From: CAYNVS01 sp964400725
GTDB lineage: Bacteria > Myxococcota_A > SURF-8 > CAYNVS01
Length of the DNA: 19,133 bases
Direction of reading: 5' to 3'
Assembly: GCA_964400725.1 (NCBI GenBank)
Contig: CAYNVS010000051.1
Coordinates: 1-19,133 of the forward strand
The position numbers were made by a program, and so were the translations under genes. The notes beneath the pieces were generated by a model, which worked only from the letters and a program-made list of their open reading frames with translations, searched no databases and was not told where the DNA came from. The stretch's first letter is position 1. Every line of letters starts with the position of its first letter. Below are positions 1 through 6,252 of the stretch, in pieces.

Positions 1-65
1 TTGAACTCGGCCGGACGCAAATCCGACAAAACCATTTTTTTGTTTTCGTCAATAATCTCGGACAT
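1..65 (-). CDS. N-terminal fragment of a ParB-like domain protein (cut by window edge)
   Basis: Only 21 full codons are visible, reading MSEIIDENKKMVLSDLRPAE and then F. A strong ribosome binding site, AAAGGAG, lies 8 bases before the ATG, so this is very likely a real gene start. The pattern of a short polar lead-in followed by 'VLSDLRPAEF' resembles the opening strand of ParB/Srx N-terminal domains (typically L-x-x-L-x-P-x-x-x-N-P-R). Such domains occur in phage ParB-like nucleases and in ParB-methyltransferase fusions. It would be the last visible member of the minus-strand gene series, about 150 bases after the primase-helicase. The family call rests on about ten residues and is an inference; the rest of the gene is outside the window. 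Confidence 0.55.
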   Translation of the reverse strand, partial: MSEIIDENKKMVLSDLRPAEF

Positions 66-120
66 GGTTTAAACTCCTTTCAGTTAAAAGTTCTATAAGT
101 CGGGTTGAATAGATGGAATA

Positions 121-145
121 AAAAGCGCCATACAAAAACGCTTTT
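121..145 (-). terminator. Weak hairpin with T tail after the primase gene (possible terminator)
   Basis: Arms AAAAGCG (121-127) and CGCTTTT (139-145) pair perfectly across an 11-base loop. Read on the minus strand, the second arm runs into a short T tract. The hairpin lies between the primase-helicase stop (219) and the next gene start (65). The stem is AT-rich and so weak; it could equally be chance or an attenuator. Confidence 0.25.
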
Positions 146-161
146 GAAAAAACAGCAAAAA

Positions 162-187
162 GGGGAGGGCGGGTAGGTCGGGGAGGG
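162..187 (+). other. G-quadruplex-forming motif
   Basis: Five G runs follow each other on the plus strand: GGGG (162-165), GGG (167-169), GGG (171-173), GGGG (180-183) and GGG (185-187), with loops of 1, 1, 6 and 1 bases. This fits the usual G3+N1-7 quadruplex rule. It sits about 30 bases beyond the stop codon of the minus-strand primase-helicase gene, on the strand that is the template for that gene. Folding is inferred, not shown. Confidence 0.5.
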
Positions 188-218
188 CATTTTCGGTAAC
201 TTTTCTTTTTTCATTTTT

Positions 219-2813
219 TTAACTTTTATTTAAAGGAAAGTTGCTAGAAATGGGCTCCCCGGGCTCCCCAGGGCTCCCTGAATCGGAAAGCCTCACTCCA
301 AGATAAATAGCCTTGTTATGCTCAAGTCGCTTGTCAAACCTGGACTTGACGGACTCCCCGAACTTATTATTGTTCGTCGGAGTAATTCCCTTTTCCCAGC
401 ACCATCCCTGAAAAGCCTTGTATAGCTCCCCTCCGCCCGCTCGAAATTGCGGCGCGTTCCCGACTTCGCAGCGTTCGGCTATAAACTGTCCTACAACGTC
501 CTGTTCGCTCCTATATTCGTCGGTAGCCGCTCCGACCGCAGGCGGACGGTTGAGACCGTTCTGTCTCCATGCCATGCAGCCGCGTACAAGCCACGCAAGA
601 ATTCCCGGCGCTTCGGCGAGCAGCTTTTCAGACAACCGGGGATCCGCTTTTCGCTCGTTTGGAGCTGAAGGATTCGAGACAAATGAAATTCCGAAAGGAA
701 AAAGACATATTTGCTGCCATAGCGCAAAATCATTTGCGTCGCAAACAGGCTTGTGGTTAGTGCATAAGATAAGCGTATAAGTGGGCTTAAACGTCACAGT
801 CGCGCGCGCATATAGCGCGCGACCGGTTAAAGTGTCGCCGCCCGTTAGCCACTTGACGCGACCGGAGTTTAGAGTTCTGGACTCTTCGGTTTCTGAAGCC
901 CATGCGATTCGCTTCCCGCGCAAAGCCATAATGGCGGGGTCCGCCGCGTCCGCGCTCGCAGTATGAGACTGTTTCAGAAGCGTTTCGGATTTTATCGGTC
1001 CCGCCAAGGGACCTAATATTCGGCCTATTGTTTCAAGAATTAATGTTTTCCCATTGCGTCCGACTCCGTGAAAAACTGCAAACAGGTGTTCTTGATTTGA
1101 ACCGCCGACGGAGTATCCCATGAAGCGCTGTAAATATTCGATTGACGCAGCATCGCCGTTAAAAATATCGTTCAACGCAGAATTCCATATCGGGCAAGGA
1201 GCGTTAAGGCCTTCAAAAGACGTCGGCGCGAACGTTTTGACGTAGTCGGATGGCTTGCCGTTCCTCAGTACCCCCGTCTCTAGATCAACGATTCCGTTCA
1301 ATACCGGCAGCGACATCGGTTTGGCGTCCCACTCGTCTCCGCGCAGAGCCAGGCCATACCCGTCTGAAGTAGCAAGCTCTAATACGTCTCTGCGCCAAGA
1401 GGCGTTACATAGTTTGGCGAGTTTCTTTTGGACGATAGATCTCTCATAAATAGCTTTTTTCACCTCGGCGACGCCCGCCGCGCCCTTGCTTATAGCTGTA
1501 ATTTCTCGATCATAGGCCTCTTTTGAGGCTTTAATATAAAGGTCCGACAACTTGTTCAGCTCGGTTTGAATCTCTTTCGTGCAATCTTCGCGCCAATGTT
1601 TAGGACCGAATAAGAACCATCTCCCCGCTGAATGATCGAACGCCGCGCGGTCTTTTTCCAGCTTGGCAAACAATTCCGCGTCGCCCGTCTGACCGAGCCC
1701 TGCCGCCTTGAGGATTTCGTCAAATCCGATTGACGAGCTTGATTGGGCCGGCAGCCCTGGTAAGTTCTTTTTTGGCGTCCAGCCGCTTTGCTTGGCAATC
1801 GCGAACAGCGTTCCAAGCCTAACGCCCCCCTGCGGCGAGAAACTTTTCCATTTTTCGCCGGTTTCTCCGTAGTTGGAAGCCGTCTTGCTCCATTCGTCGA
1901 ATATTGCAAAACCGCGCGCGCCAGAGTCCCACGAGTGAATAGCCATTCCAATTTTCAGCCAGTCGTCGTAAGGGGTCGGGTCGATCGCTCTCAATGCGTC
2001 GCGAATTCGCTCCTCGTCCTTCGAATCGTTGCGGACAGTCTGGCGTATTATCATCGCAGGCTTTGCGTTATCTTTCGGCAGCGAGTCTATTGCGTTAGCA
2101 AGCGCCTCCTTCGTAATGGTTTCAAAATTGTCAGGCATGTATTCTACAAGCTCGCCCTCGACTAATTTGTAAAACTGGTTCGCCCCTTCGGGCGCCGCGT
2201 GCCACCATGGAAGCCATATGAAGTTTCCTAGACCGTTCTCGTTCTTGAGCTTGTCGCTCTTGGGGAAGACCTCTACCGCTTCGCTGGAATCTTTTCCCGA
2301 CTTGGTTTTAAAACCGGCTGCGATTACAGCCTTCCCCAGTCTTCTCGCGTCGACCGCCGCAACGGGTTCGCCGAAAAAAATCCACACGTGCCAACCTTCG
2401 CCGCTTCCCGATTTCTCCAGGTATGCCGGCAGATTGAGCTCTCTGCATTTCAAATATAACGCAAGAGCAGCGGCACGAGGGTCAAGCAAAGGGTCTGTAT
2501 GCCCATCGCCGCCGTCGAAGTCGACGCAAATCCAGCGCGTCTTGTTCTCCTTGTTCGGAGCATACGAGCCGATGCGGGGCCAATCTGTTTCCGATTTTGC
2601 AACTTCATTCTTAGCCATGAAATTGACCGCGGCGGGCGAAACAAGTTCGCCCATTACATGCGCCATTAAAAGGTCATTCAAATTAGCAACGCCTGCTATC
2701 GGTCCGCAATTTCCCGAAGGCGACATCGCGCCAACAACGTCCGTTCGGTTAAAGAAATAGGTATTTAGCAATGCGGCTAAGGCGCGCCCTTGTTGTATAG
2801 AAATATTTTTCAT
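219..2813 (-). CDS. Phage/plasmid-type primase-helicase (AEP-like primase, PriCT-2, D5/SF3 helicase)
   Basis: An 864-aa replication protein that likely primes and unwinds element DNA at its origin. Residues about 90-200 look like an archaeo-eukaryotic-type primase domain: an acidic metal-binding motif CVDFDGGDGH (96-105), a motif SGSGEGWHVWIFF (135-147) and EVFPKSDKL (181-189). Residues about 265-345 match the PriCT-2 linker domain (DDWLKIGMAIHSW, then WKSF and LGTLFAIA). Residues about 540-740 form a D5-type superfamily 3 helicase with Walker A GVGRNGKT (583-590), a Walker B-like segment near LRGKRIAWASETEE (631-644) and an SF3 sensor-like segment LILCTNHKP (681-689). The tail, GSPGEPGEP, is low-complexity. 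The start has an AGAGG ribosome site 6 bases upstream. It lies in a minus-strand series with regulatory genes, so it is probably the replication gene of a prophage or integrative element. Domain calls are by motif only. Confidence 0.85.
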   Translation of the reverse strand: MKNISIQQGRALAALLNTYFFNRTDVVGAMSPSGNCGPIAGVANLNDLLMAHVMGELVSPAAVNFMAKNEVAKSETDWPRIGSYAPNKENKTRWICVDFDGGDGHTDPLLDPRAAALALYLKCRELNLPAYLEKSGSGEGWHVWIFFGEPVAAVDARRLGKAVIAAGFKTKSGKDSSEAVEVFPKSDKLKNENGLGNFIWLPWWHAAPEGANQFYKLVEGELVEYMPDNFETITKEALANAIDSLPKDNAKPAMIIRQTVRNDSKDEERIRDALRAIDPTPYDDWLKIGMAIHSWDSGARGFAIFDEWSKTASNYGETGEKWKSFSPQGGVRLGTLFAIAKQSGWTPKKNLPGLPAQSSSSIGFDEILKAAGLGQTGDAELFAKLEKDRAAFDHSAGRWFLFGPKHWREDCTKEIQTELNKLSDLYIKASKEAYDREITAISKGAAGVAEVKKAIYERSIVQKKLAKLCNASWRRDVLELATSDGYGLALRGDEWDAKPMSLPVLNGIVDLETGVLRNGKPSDYVKTFAPTSFEGLNAPCPIWNSALNDIFNGDAASIEYLQRFMGYSVGGSNQEHLFAVFHGVGRNGKTLILETIGRILGPLAGPIKSETLLKQSHTASADAADPAIMALRGKRIAWASETEESRTLNSGRVKWLTGGDTLTGRALYARATVTFKPTYTLILCTNHKPVCDANDFALWQQICLFPFGISFVSNPSAPNERKADPRLSEKLLAEAPGILAWLVRGCMAWRQNGLNRPPAVGAATDEYRSEQDVVGQFIAERCEVGNAPQFRAGGGELYKAFQGWCWEKGITPTNNNKFGESVKSRFDKRLEHNKAIYLGVRLSDSGSPGEPGEPISSNFPLNKS
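252..279. repeat. Short GC-rich tandem repeat in the primase C-terminal codons
   Basis: The block GGGCTCCC occurs three times in tandem (252-259, 261-268, 271-278), separated by one or two bases. On the minus strand it encodes the Gly-Ser-Pro-Gly-Glu-Pro-Gly-Glu-Pro tail of the primase-helicase. Such a repeat can change copy number by slippage, altering tail length or, with the irregular spacing, reading frame. Confidence 0.6.
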
Positions 2814-2833
2814 AAAGAACCTCTGTTCTGACG

Positions 2834-2885
2834 GCCTGCGGAGCAGGCTTAAAATTCTGTCTGGCGATGGCGACAGGCTTCGCCT
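2834..2885 (-). promoter_or_regulatory. Run of three hairpins in the leader of the primase gene
   Basis: Three inverted repeats lie between the 67-aa gene and the primase start. GCCTGC/GCAGGC (2834-2839 and 2843-2848) has a 3-base loop. CTGTC/GACAG (2857-2861 and 2872-2876) has a 10-base loop. AGGC/GCCT (2875-2878 and 2882-2885) has a 3-base loop. No T tract follows the strongest stem in the reading direction, so a simple terminator is unlikely. A structured mRNA leader that affects translation or processing is possible but unproven. Confidence 0.35.
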
Positions 2886-2933
2886 TCCTGAATTCGCAGT
2901 TCGTTGGAAAATAAAAGCGCGACGGACATTTTC

Positions 2934-3137
2934 TTAACGCCCCGCTATTTCAACTGACGGGGTCCGTTTGTAAACGGTATAAAGCTGAATACCAGCTTCG
3001 TTTCTGCCGTCTTCTTCAACGTAATATTCAAAACCCGGCTCGATTATCGACTCTATGTCCCATTTTCGATATAACCCAGGCAGTCTCCGGTAAGCCGTCT
3101 TATCGGCGGCTCGTTTCATTAGCTCGTCTACATTCAT
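2934..3137 (-). CDS. Small protein of unknown function, 67 aa
   Basis: I do not recognise this protein. It is charged, with many Arg, Lys and Glu residues: MNVDELMKRAADKTAYRRL at the start, then a stretch rich in Tyr and acidic residues, and a short basic end. There is no membrane segment or signal peptide. The frame is open further upstream to an ATG at 3224 (96 aa), but that start has no ribosome binding site and would overlap the preceding sigma-like gene by 71 bases. The ATG at 3137 has a purine-rich AAGAGAG upstream and starts 16 bases after that gene's stop, so I prefer it. It sits between the sigma-like gene and the primase-helicase and is presumably co-transcribed with them. It may be a DNA-binding or accessory replication protein, but that is a guess. 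Confidence 0.55.
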   Translation of the reverse strand: MNVDELMKRAADKTAYRRLPGLYRKWDIESIIEPGFEYYVEEDGRNEAGIQLYTVYKRTPSVEIAGR

Positions 3138-3153
3138 ACGAAGGTCTCTCTTC

Positions 3154-3984
3154 TTAATGTAAAAGTCGGTCGGCGTTTTTGCCTCCCTGTATACCCATGT
3201 CTGATAAACCGGAAAACGTGACATCTTTTTTTATTTTTGTTCGTATTTTTCTAATAGCTCTGGAATAACGCTGCCTGACAGCCGCTTCCGACGACCCTAT
3301 ATCGCCTGCAATTTCCGAGTGACTTTTACCGCCTGCGGCGTGCAGCGCTACCGCCATGGCGTCGAGCTCCCTCAGTCCAAAAACGTCGACCAGCAGCCTC
3401 TCGATGCTTCGCAATTCATCATCCGACGCTTGTTTCGGCTTTTCCTTGCCGAAATAGGCTTTGAATGGATCGATGCGGTAAATATCGGGCAGCGTTTCGA
3501 CGGCTTCTCTTAACTTTCGGTCCCTCCGGCTTTCTATCCGTGTCGATCTATTGGCAATAGACCGGATTCTGGATATAAGCCGTTTTACGACAAACGGTTT
3601 TTCGCAAAAGGAGCGGTCGGACAGGCAGTTTTCAAAGGCGTCCCAGATTTCGCTCGCAGCTTCCGAGTCGTTTCGACGTTTCGGACGTATTTTGCAGAAA
3701 CACCATTCAAGCGCCGGCCACAGCCCTAATGCTATCGCCGCCGACCAGAACGGCTTGGAATCAGCATCATCCTGCAGGCTCCAAAGGCATTTGAGAGCCT
3801 CGTCCTCATCCTCTGCGGGATGAGACGAATGGTCTAGCAGCCAGGCTATCAAGGATTCAGCCGAATTAAAGGATTTGAACCTTTCATTTCGACAAATCGA
3901 CGATTCAAAAAATCTTTTTGATTCCAATCTTCTTAATTCGGCGACTAGTCCTTTTCTTACTTCCGCCCACGACGTCGGCGACAT
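3154..3984 (-). CDS. Sigma-70-like protein with region 4 helix-turn-helix
   Basis: A 276-aa protein whose C-terminal part looks like sigma-70 region 4. Residues about 190-250 read as two helices around FGLRELDAMAVALHAAGGKS, then a helix-turn-helix (SHSEIAGDIGSSEAAVRQRY, 221-240), then a basic helix ending in RKIRTKIKK. Residues about 75-160 are helical with Trp and a dense basic stretch and could be a diverged region 2, but I see no clear -10-binding motif. It could direct RNA polymerase to element promoters or act as a phage late-gene or replication regulator. The 27-base pair-spaced inverted repeat covering its start codon suggests autoregulation. The ribosome site is weak (GGAAAG about 12 bases before the ATG). 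It is followed by a small gene and the primase-helicase. Region 4 is fairly clear; calling it a full sigma factor is inference. Confidence 0.6.
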   Translation of the reverse strand: MSPTSWAEVRKGLVAELRRLESKRFFESSICRNERFKSFNSAESLIAWLLDHSSHPAEDEDEALKCLWSLQDDADSKPFWSAAIALGLWPALEWCFCKIRPKRRNDSEAASEIWDAFENCLSDRSFCEKPFVVKRLISRIRSIANRSTRIESRRDRKLREAVETLPDIYRIDPFKAYFGKEKPKQASDDELRSIERLLVDVFGLRELDAMAVALHAAGGKSHSEIAGDIGSSEAAVRQRYSRAIRKIRTKIKKDVTFSGLSDMGIQGGKNADRLLH

Positions 3985-4013
3985 GACGTTTTCGCTTTCC
4001 GGCGGACGTCATG
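3982..4013. promoter_or_regulatory. Inverted repeat over the start codon of the sigma-like gene
   Basis: CATGACGT (3982-3989) and ACGTCATG (4006-4013) are perfect inverted copies with a 16-base gap. The left arm contains the start codon of the minus-strand sigma-like gene and the gap holds its weak ribosome site. It could be an operator for a dimeric repressor or an mRNA hairpin that hides the start. Direct repeats of AGGGCCT lie just beyond (about 4033-4050). Confidence 0.45.
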
Positions 4014-4073
4014 CGCCTCGCAATGGCCGATCTAGGGCCTCAAGGGCCTATAATGTGTATGCGTTTGCCTGTC

Positions 4074-4262
4074 TTACGCCGTTCCATCGGACGCCGATTT
4101 CGGCGGACAAATAATTATTTCCAGCGACTTGCACTTCGGGCATACGACGCGCGCCCTTCCGCCGTAAAAGGCCGCCTCCATTTTTGAATTCTTGATTACA
4201 AGCTCGCCTTCGATCTCTTTCGCCAGCAGACGGCCGCATTTCGCGCAACGTTTCTCTTTCAT
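4074..4262 (-). CDS. Com-like zinc-finger protein, 62 aa
   Basis: A small protein starting MKEKRCAKCGRLLAKE and containing a later VVCPKCKSLEIIICPP segment. The CxxC...CPxCK layout, with 'GRLLAK' after the first pair, is the signature of the Mu Com family, zinc-finger proteins that bind mRNA and switch on translation of a phage gene (mom in Mu). Here the two CxxC pairs are separated by about 30 residues, longer than in compact Com proteins, with an inserted stretch around SKMEAAFYGGRAR. The chosen start has an excellent ribosome site, AAAGGAGAG, 6 bases upstream; an upstream ATG at 4322 lacks one. It lies before the sigma-like gene on the same strand. Its RNA target, if any, is unknown; the structured leader of the primase gene is one candidate. 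Confidence 0.65.
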   Translation of the reverse strand: MKEKRCAKCGRLLAKEIEGELVIKNSKMEAAFYGGRARVVCPKCKSLEIIICPPKSASDGTA

Positions 4263-4397
4263 GAGAGACTCTCCTTTGTTCATCCCGGACGTCGTTGTCC
4301 GCGATATACGAAAGGTTAACAAGTCCTCACTCGGCTCATTACGGATAACCCCCTATAAAATTTCTTAGGTTATATGTTGCAAAGACCCGAATAAACT

Positions 4398-5384
4398 TTA
4401 ATCCTTGGGCTTTTTCTTCTTCTTTGGTTCTATTTGCTTATACAGTTCTGATCTGTTATGCCAAAACCATTCGATTCTTGAGTTAGGACATTCTCTTTCT
4501 TCGCTTAAAATTACATCTTTTATAAACCTTTGCGTTAAATTGATTTTAATGGCGATCAATGTTTTTTTTATAAAATTCCATTCGCAATTCTTTATTTCTT
4601 GTATGAAATTCTTTAACCTCTCCCGCTCGATGTCGGAATTATCTGGCTCCGGCATAAAGCTTTGGTCATCTTCTACGGAATAAAACGCCATGTATTTCTT
4701 AAAGAGAATGTCCAACTTTATTACCGCCATTTCTTCTGCATTCTTAGTGGTTCCGCCGCCTAAATCCTTTAAATTGCTGTCTTGCAGCATATCTTTGCAG
4801 CTTTTTACCAGCGTTTCGTTCATATAGCGATAGAAGGAAATGGGATCAGCAAACTGGTTTAAAAGAAAACCAACATCTTTATACAGCTTTTTAGCCGGAA
4901 CTTTAGGTCGTGATTTTTGTTGCTCCCACGCGTTAACTACGCAAGAAAGATGCCAAAGAAACATTTTTTCATTAAATCCATGTTTTGCTAATGTATTAAG
5001 AGTTCCGTGCGGTAAGGAGTCTAGTTTTTCGTTAAGTGAATTGACTTTCTTAATTAATTCTATTACTGCGGCCTTTTGCAAGGATGGTCGGGCTCCAAAG
5101 TTCCTTTCATCAGGAAAGAGATCATAACGCCATTTAAAAACATAGTATTCTCGAAGTATTCTCTTTATTTCATTAACGAAATCATTGCGACGTTTAACAT
5201 ATTTTATTTTCACTAATTCATCATCGTCCGCAAGCCCGAAGAAGATGAGATTCCTGACGATGTCATTTTCTTCTTTTTTAGTGAAACGATTATCGACTTC
5301 TGCTTCTGCTTTCTCTATCACTTGCTTTATATTTTTTGCGTCGAGAAGCCATTGAGGAAAATCGTGAATTTTCATACTTTTCAT
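4398..5384 (-). CDS. Lysine-rich hypothetical protein, 328 aa
   Basis: I do not recognise this protein. It is soluble, mostly alpha-helical by eye and rich in Lys, Glu and Asn, with a highly basic tail (PKKKKKPKD). No signal peptide, membrane segment or nuclease/ATPase motif is visible. The segment FLWHLSCVVNAWEQQ (about residues 143-157) and the Trp-rich end (RIEWFWHN) are the most distinctive. The start at 5384 has AAAGG about 12 bases upstream; a second ATG three codons on is an alternative. Base composition is more AT-rich than the neighbouring sigma-like and primase genes and closer to the cas genes, so it may be a separately acquired cargo gene. About 135 bases separate it from the Com-like gene, so it may have its own promoter in the divergent region 5385-5576. 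Confidence 0.7.
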   Translation of the reverse strand: MKSMKIHDFPQWLLDAKNIKQVIEKAEAEVDNRFTKKEENDIVRNLIFFGLADDDELVKIKYVKRRNDFVNEIKRILREYYVFKWRYDLFPDERNFGARPSLQKAAVIELIKKVNSLNEKLDSLPHGTLNTLAKHGFNEKMFLWHLSCVVNAWEQQKSRPKVPAKKLYKDVGFLLNQFADPISFYRYMNETLVKSCKDMLQDSNLKDLGGGTTKNAEEMAVIKLDILFKKYMAFYSVEDDQSFMPEPDNSDIERERLKNFIQEIKNCEWNFIKKTLIAIKINLTQRFIKDVILSEERECPNSRIEWFWHNRSELYKQIEPKKKKKPKD

Positions 5385-5446
5385 TTATCACTCAAACCTT
5401 TCTCACGGTGACCGCTTATAGAAGCTTTTTCTCTATCTATTTCGCA

Positions 5447-5456
5447 TCTTCGAAGA
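5447..5456. promoter_or_regulatory. Perfect 10-bp palindrome in the divergent intergenic region
   Basis: TCTTCGAAGA is a perfect palindrome about 60 bases from the start of the minus-strand hypothetical gene and about 120 bases from the plus-strand small gene. In the 192-base divergent region 5385-5576 it is a candidate operator. No convincing -35/-10 pair could be fixed on either strand. Confidence 0.3.
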
Positions 5457-5542
5457 ATTTTAGCCAAATTCTAGGTTCGATAAAACAAAAAAATCTAATC
5501 GCATCTTTTTTTTCTGTCACATTTTTGCGCTTCCGTGAACTG

Positions 5543-5569
5543 CGTATGTAGGGGATGAACATACGGAGG
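5543..5569 (+). promoter_or_regulatory. Inverted repeat reaching into the ribosome binding site of the recombinase operon
   Basis: CGTATGT (5543-5549) and ACATACG (5559-5565) are perfect inverted copies with a 9-base gap. The right arm ends on the first G of the GGAGG ribosome site (5565-5569) of the gene starting at 5577. It could be a repressor operator or an mRNA hairpin that partly hides the ribosome site, either of which would restrain expression of the downstream recombinase operon. Confidence 0.45.
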
Positions 5570-5576
5570 TTGAAAT

Positions 5577-5783
5577 ATGAACCTAAAAAATGAAACAATC
5601 GAGCCGGTTGCCATCCCCGAACTCGCCGACCTTCTGGCTCTCGCCCACGTCCGTCTTCGAAAGCGCAGAATAATTGCTGAATCTTGCGAATACTTCTTAG
5701 ATTCCCTTGCTAATGTAACGGGAAGAGCGATTACGGACAAGAGAACGCTTGTTTTACTTGAAAGGAGCTTGGAGAATGACTAA
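5577..5783 (+). CDS. Small protein of unknown function, 68 aa
   Basis: I do not recognise this protein. It begins MNLKNETIEPVAIPELADLL and contains a basic patch HVRLRKRRI (residues 24-32), followed by a helix. It has no membrane segment. A strong ribosome site, CGGAGG, lies 7 bases before the ATG. Its last 8 bases overlap the start of the DUF2924 gene, so the two are almost certainly translated together, and a third gene (the serine recombinase) follows in the same way. It is probably a small accessory or DNA-binding protein of the integration module; that role is inferred from position only. Confidence 0.6.
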   Translation: MNLKNETIEPVAIPELADLLALAHVRLRKRRIIAESCEYFLDSLANVTGRAITDKRTLVLLERSLEND

Positions 5784-6252
5784 CGACAACAAAATTGCAA
5801 AGAAGATTGCGGAACTGCCACCGCTTACGACGAAGGAGCTGCGGGCCAAATGGACCGAGTTATATGGGAAAGAGCCGCCGCGTTTCAACCGGCAGTTTCT
5901 GATTAAGAAGCTGGCTCATCGGATTCAAGAGCTCGCTTACGGCGGGTTATCGCAGGAACTGAAAGACCGAATGAACCGGCTGCTGGACGAGGAAGGGTAT
6001 AACGAGCTCGGGGTGAAGACGAAGAAAAGAAGAATGGTCAAGCCTCTGTCCGGAACCGTCTTTGTGCGGGAATGGAACAACGAGCGGCACGTTATTAAAA
6101 CATTGGACGAAGGCTTCGAATATCGGGACGTGGTTTACAACTCGCTTTCCTCTGTCGCAAGGGCCATAACCGGGAGCCGGTGGAACGGGCCCGCCTTCTT
6201 CGGATTGCGGAATAAAAGGGGCAACAGCCTGACGGAGAGCGGCGATGATTAA
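5776..6252 (+). CDS. DUF2924 family protein
   Basis: A 158-aa protein with the typical DUF2924 layout. The N-terminus has an L-x-x-L-x-x-K-W-x-x-x-Y/F-G-x-x-P-P segment (LTTKELRAKWTELYGKEPPR, about 17-36) followed by FLIKKLAHRIQELAYGGL. The C-terminus reads GTVFVREWNNERHVIKTLDEGFEY and then SSVARAITGSRWNGPAFFGLR. Proteins of this family are often encoded next to phage-type serine recombinases and their function is unknown. The C-terminal part resembles the small DNA-binding-like RAMA/DUF4357-type domains. The start at 5776 has AAAGGAG 8 bases upstream; an in-frame ATG at 5749 would overlap the previous gene more. Its last 8 bases overlap the recombinase start, which suggests coupled translation and possibly a joint role in integration or excision. 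Confidence 0.8.
   Translation: MTNDNKIAKKIAELPPLTTKELRAKWTELYGKEPPRFNRQFLIKKLAHRIQELAYGGLSQELKDRMNRLLDEEGYNELGVKTKKRRMVKPLSGTVFVREWNNERHVIKTLDEGFEYRDVVYNSLSSVARAITGSRWNGPAFFGLRNKRGNSLTESGDD

Noticed and set aside
3138..3224. Longer 96-aa version of the small gene, starting at 3224
   Set aside because: No ribosome binding site there, and it would overlap the sigma-like gene by 71 bases; the ATG at 3137 fits better.
4018..4060. TATAATG-like promoter on the plus strand near 4050
   Set aside because: No plus-strand gene follows and no -35 is present; probably chance.
4263..4322. Longer 82-aa version of the Com-like protein, starting at 4322
   Set aside because: The ATG at 4262 has a strong AAAGGAGAG site and gives the normal family start.
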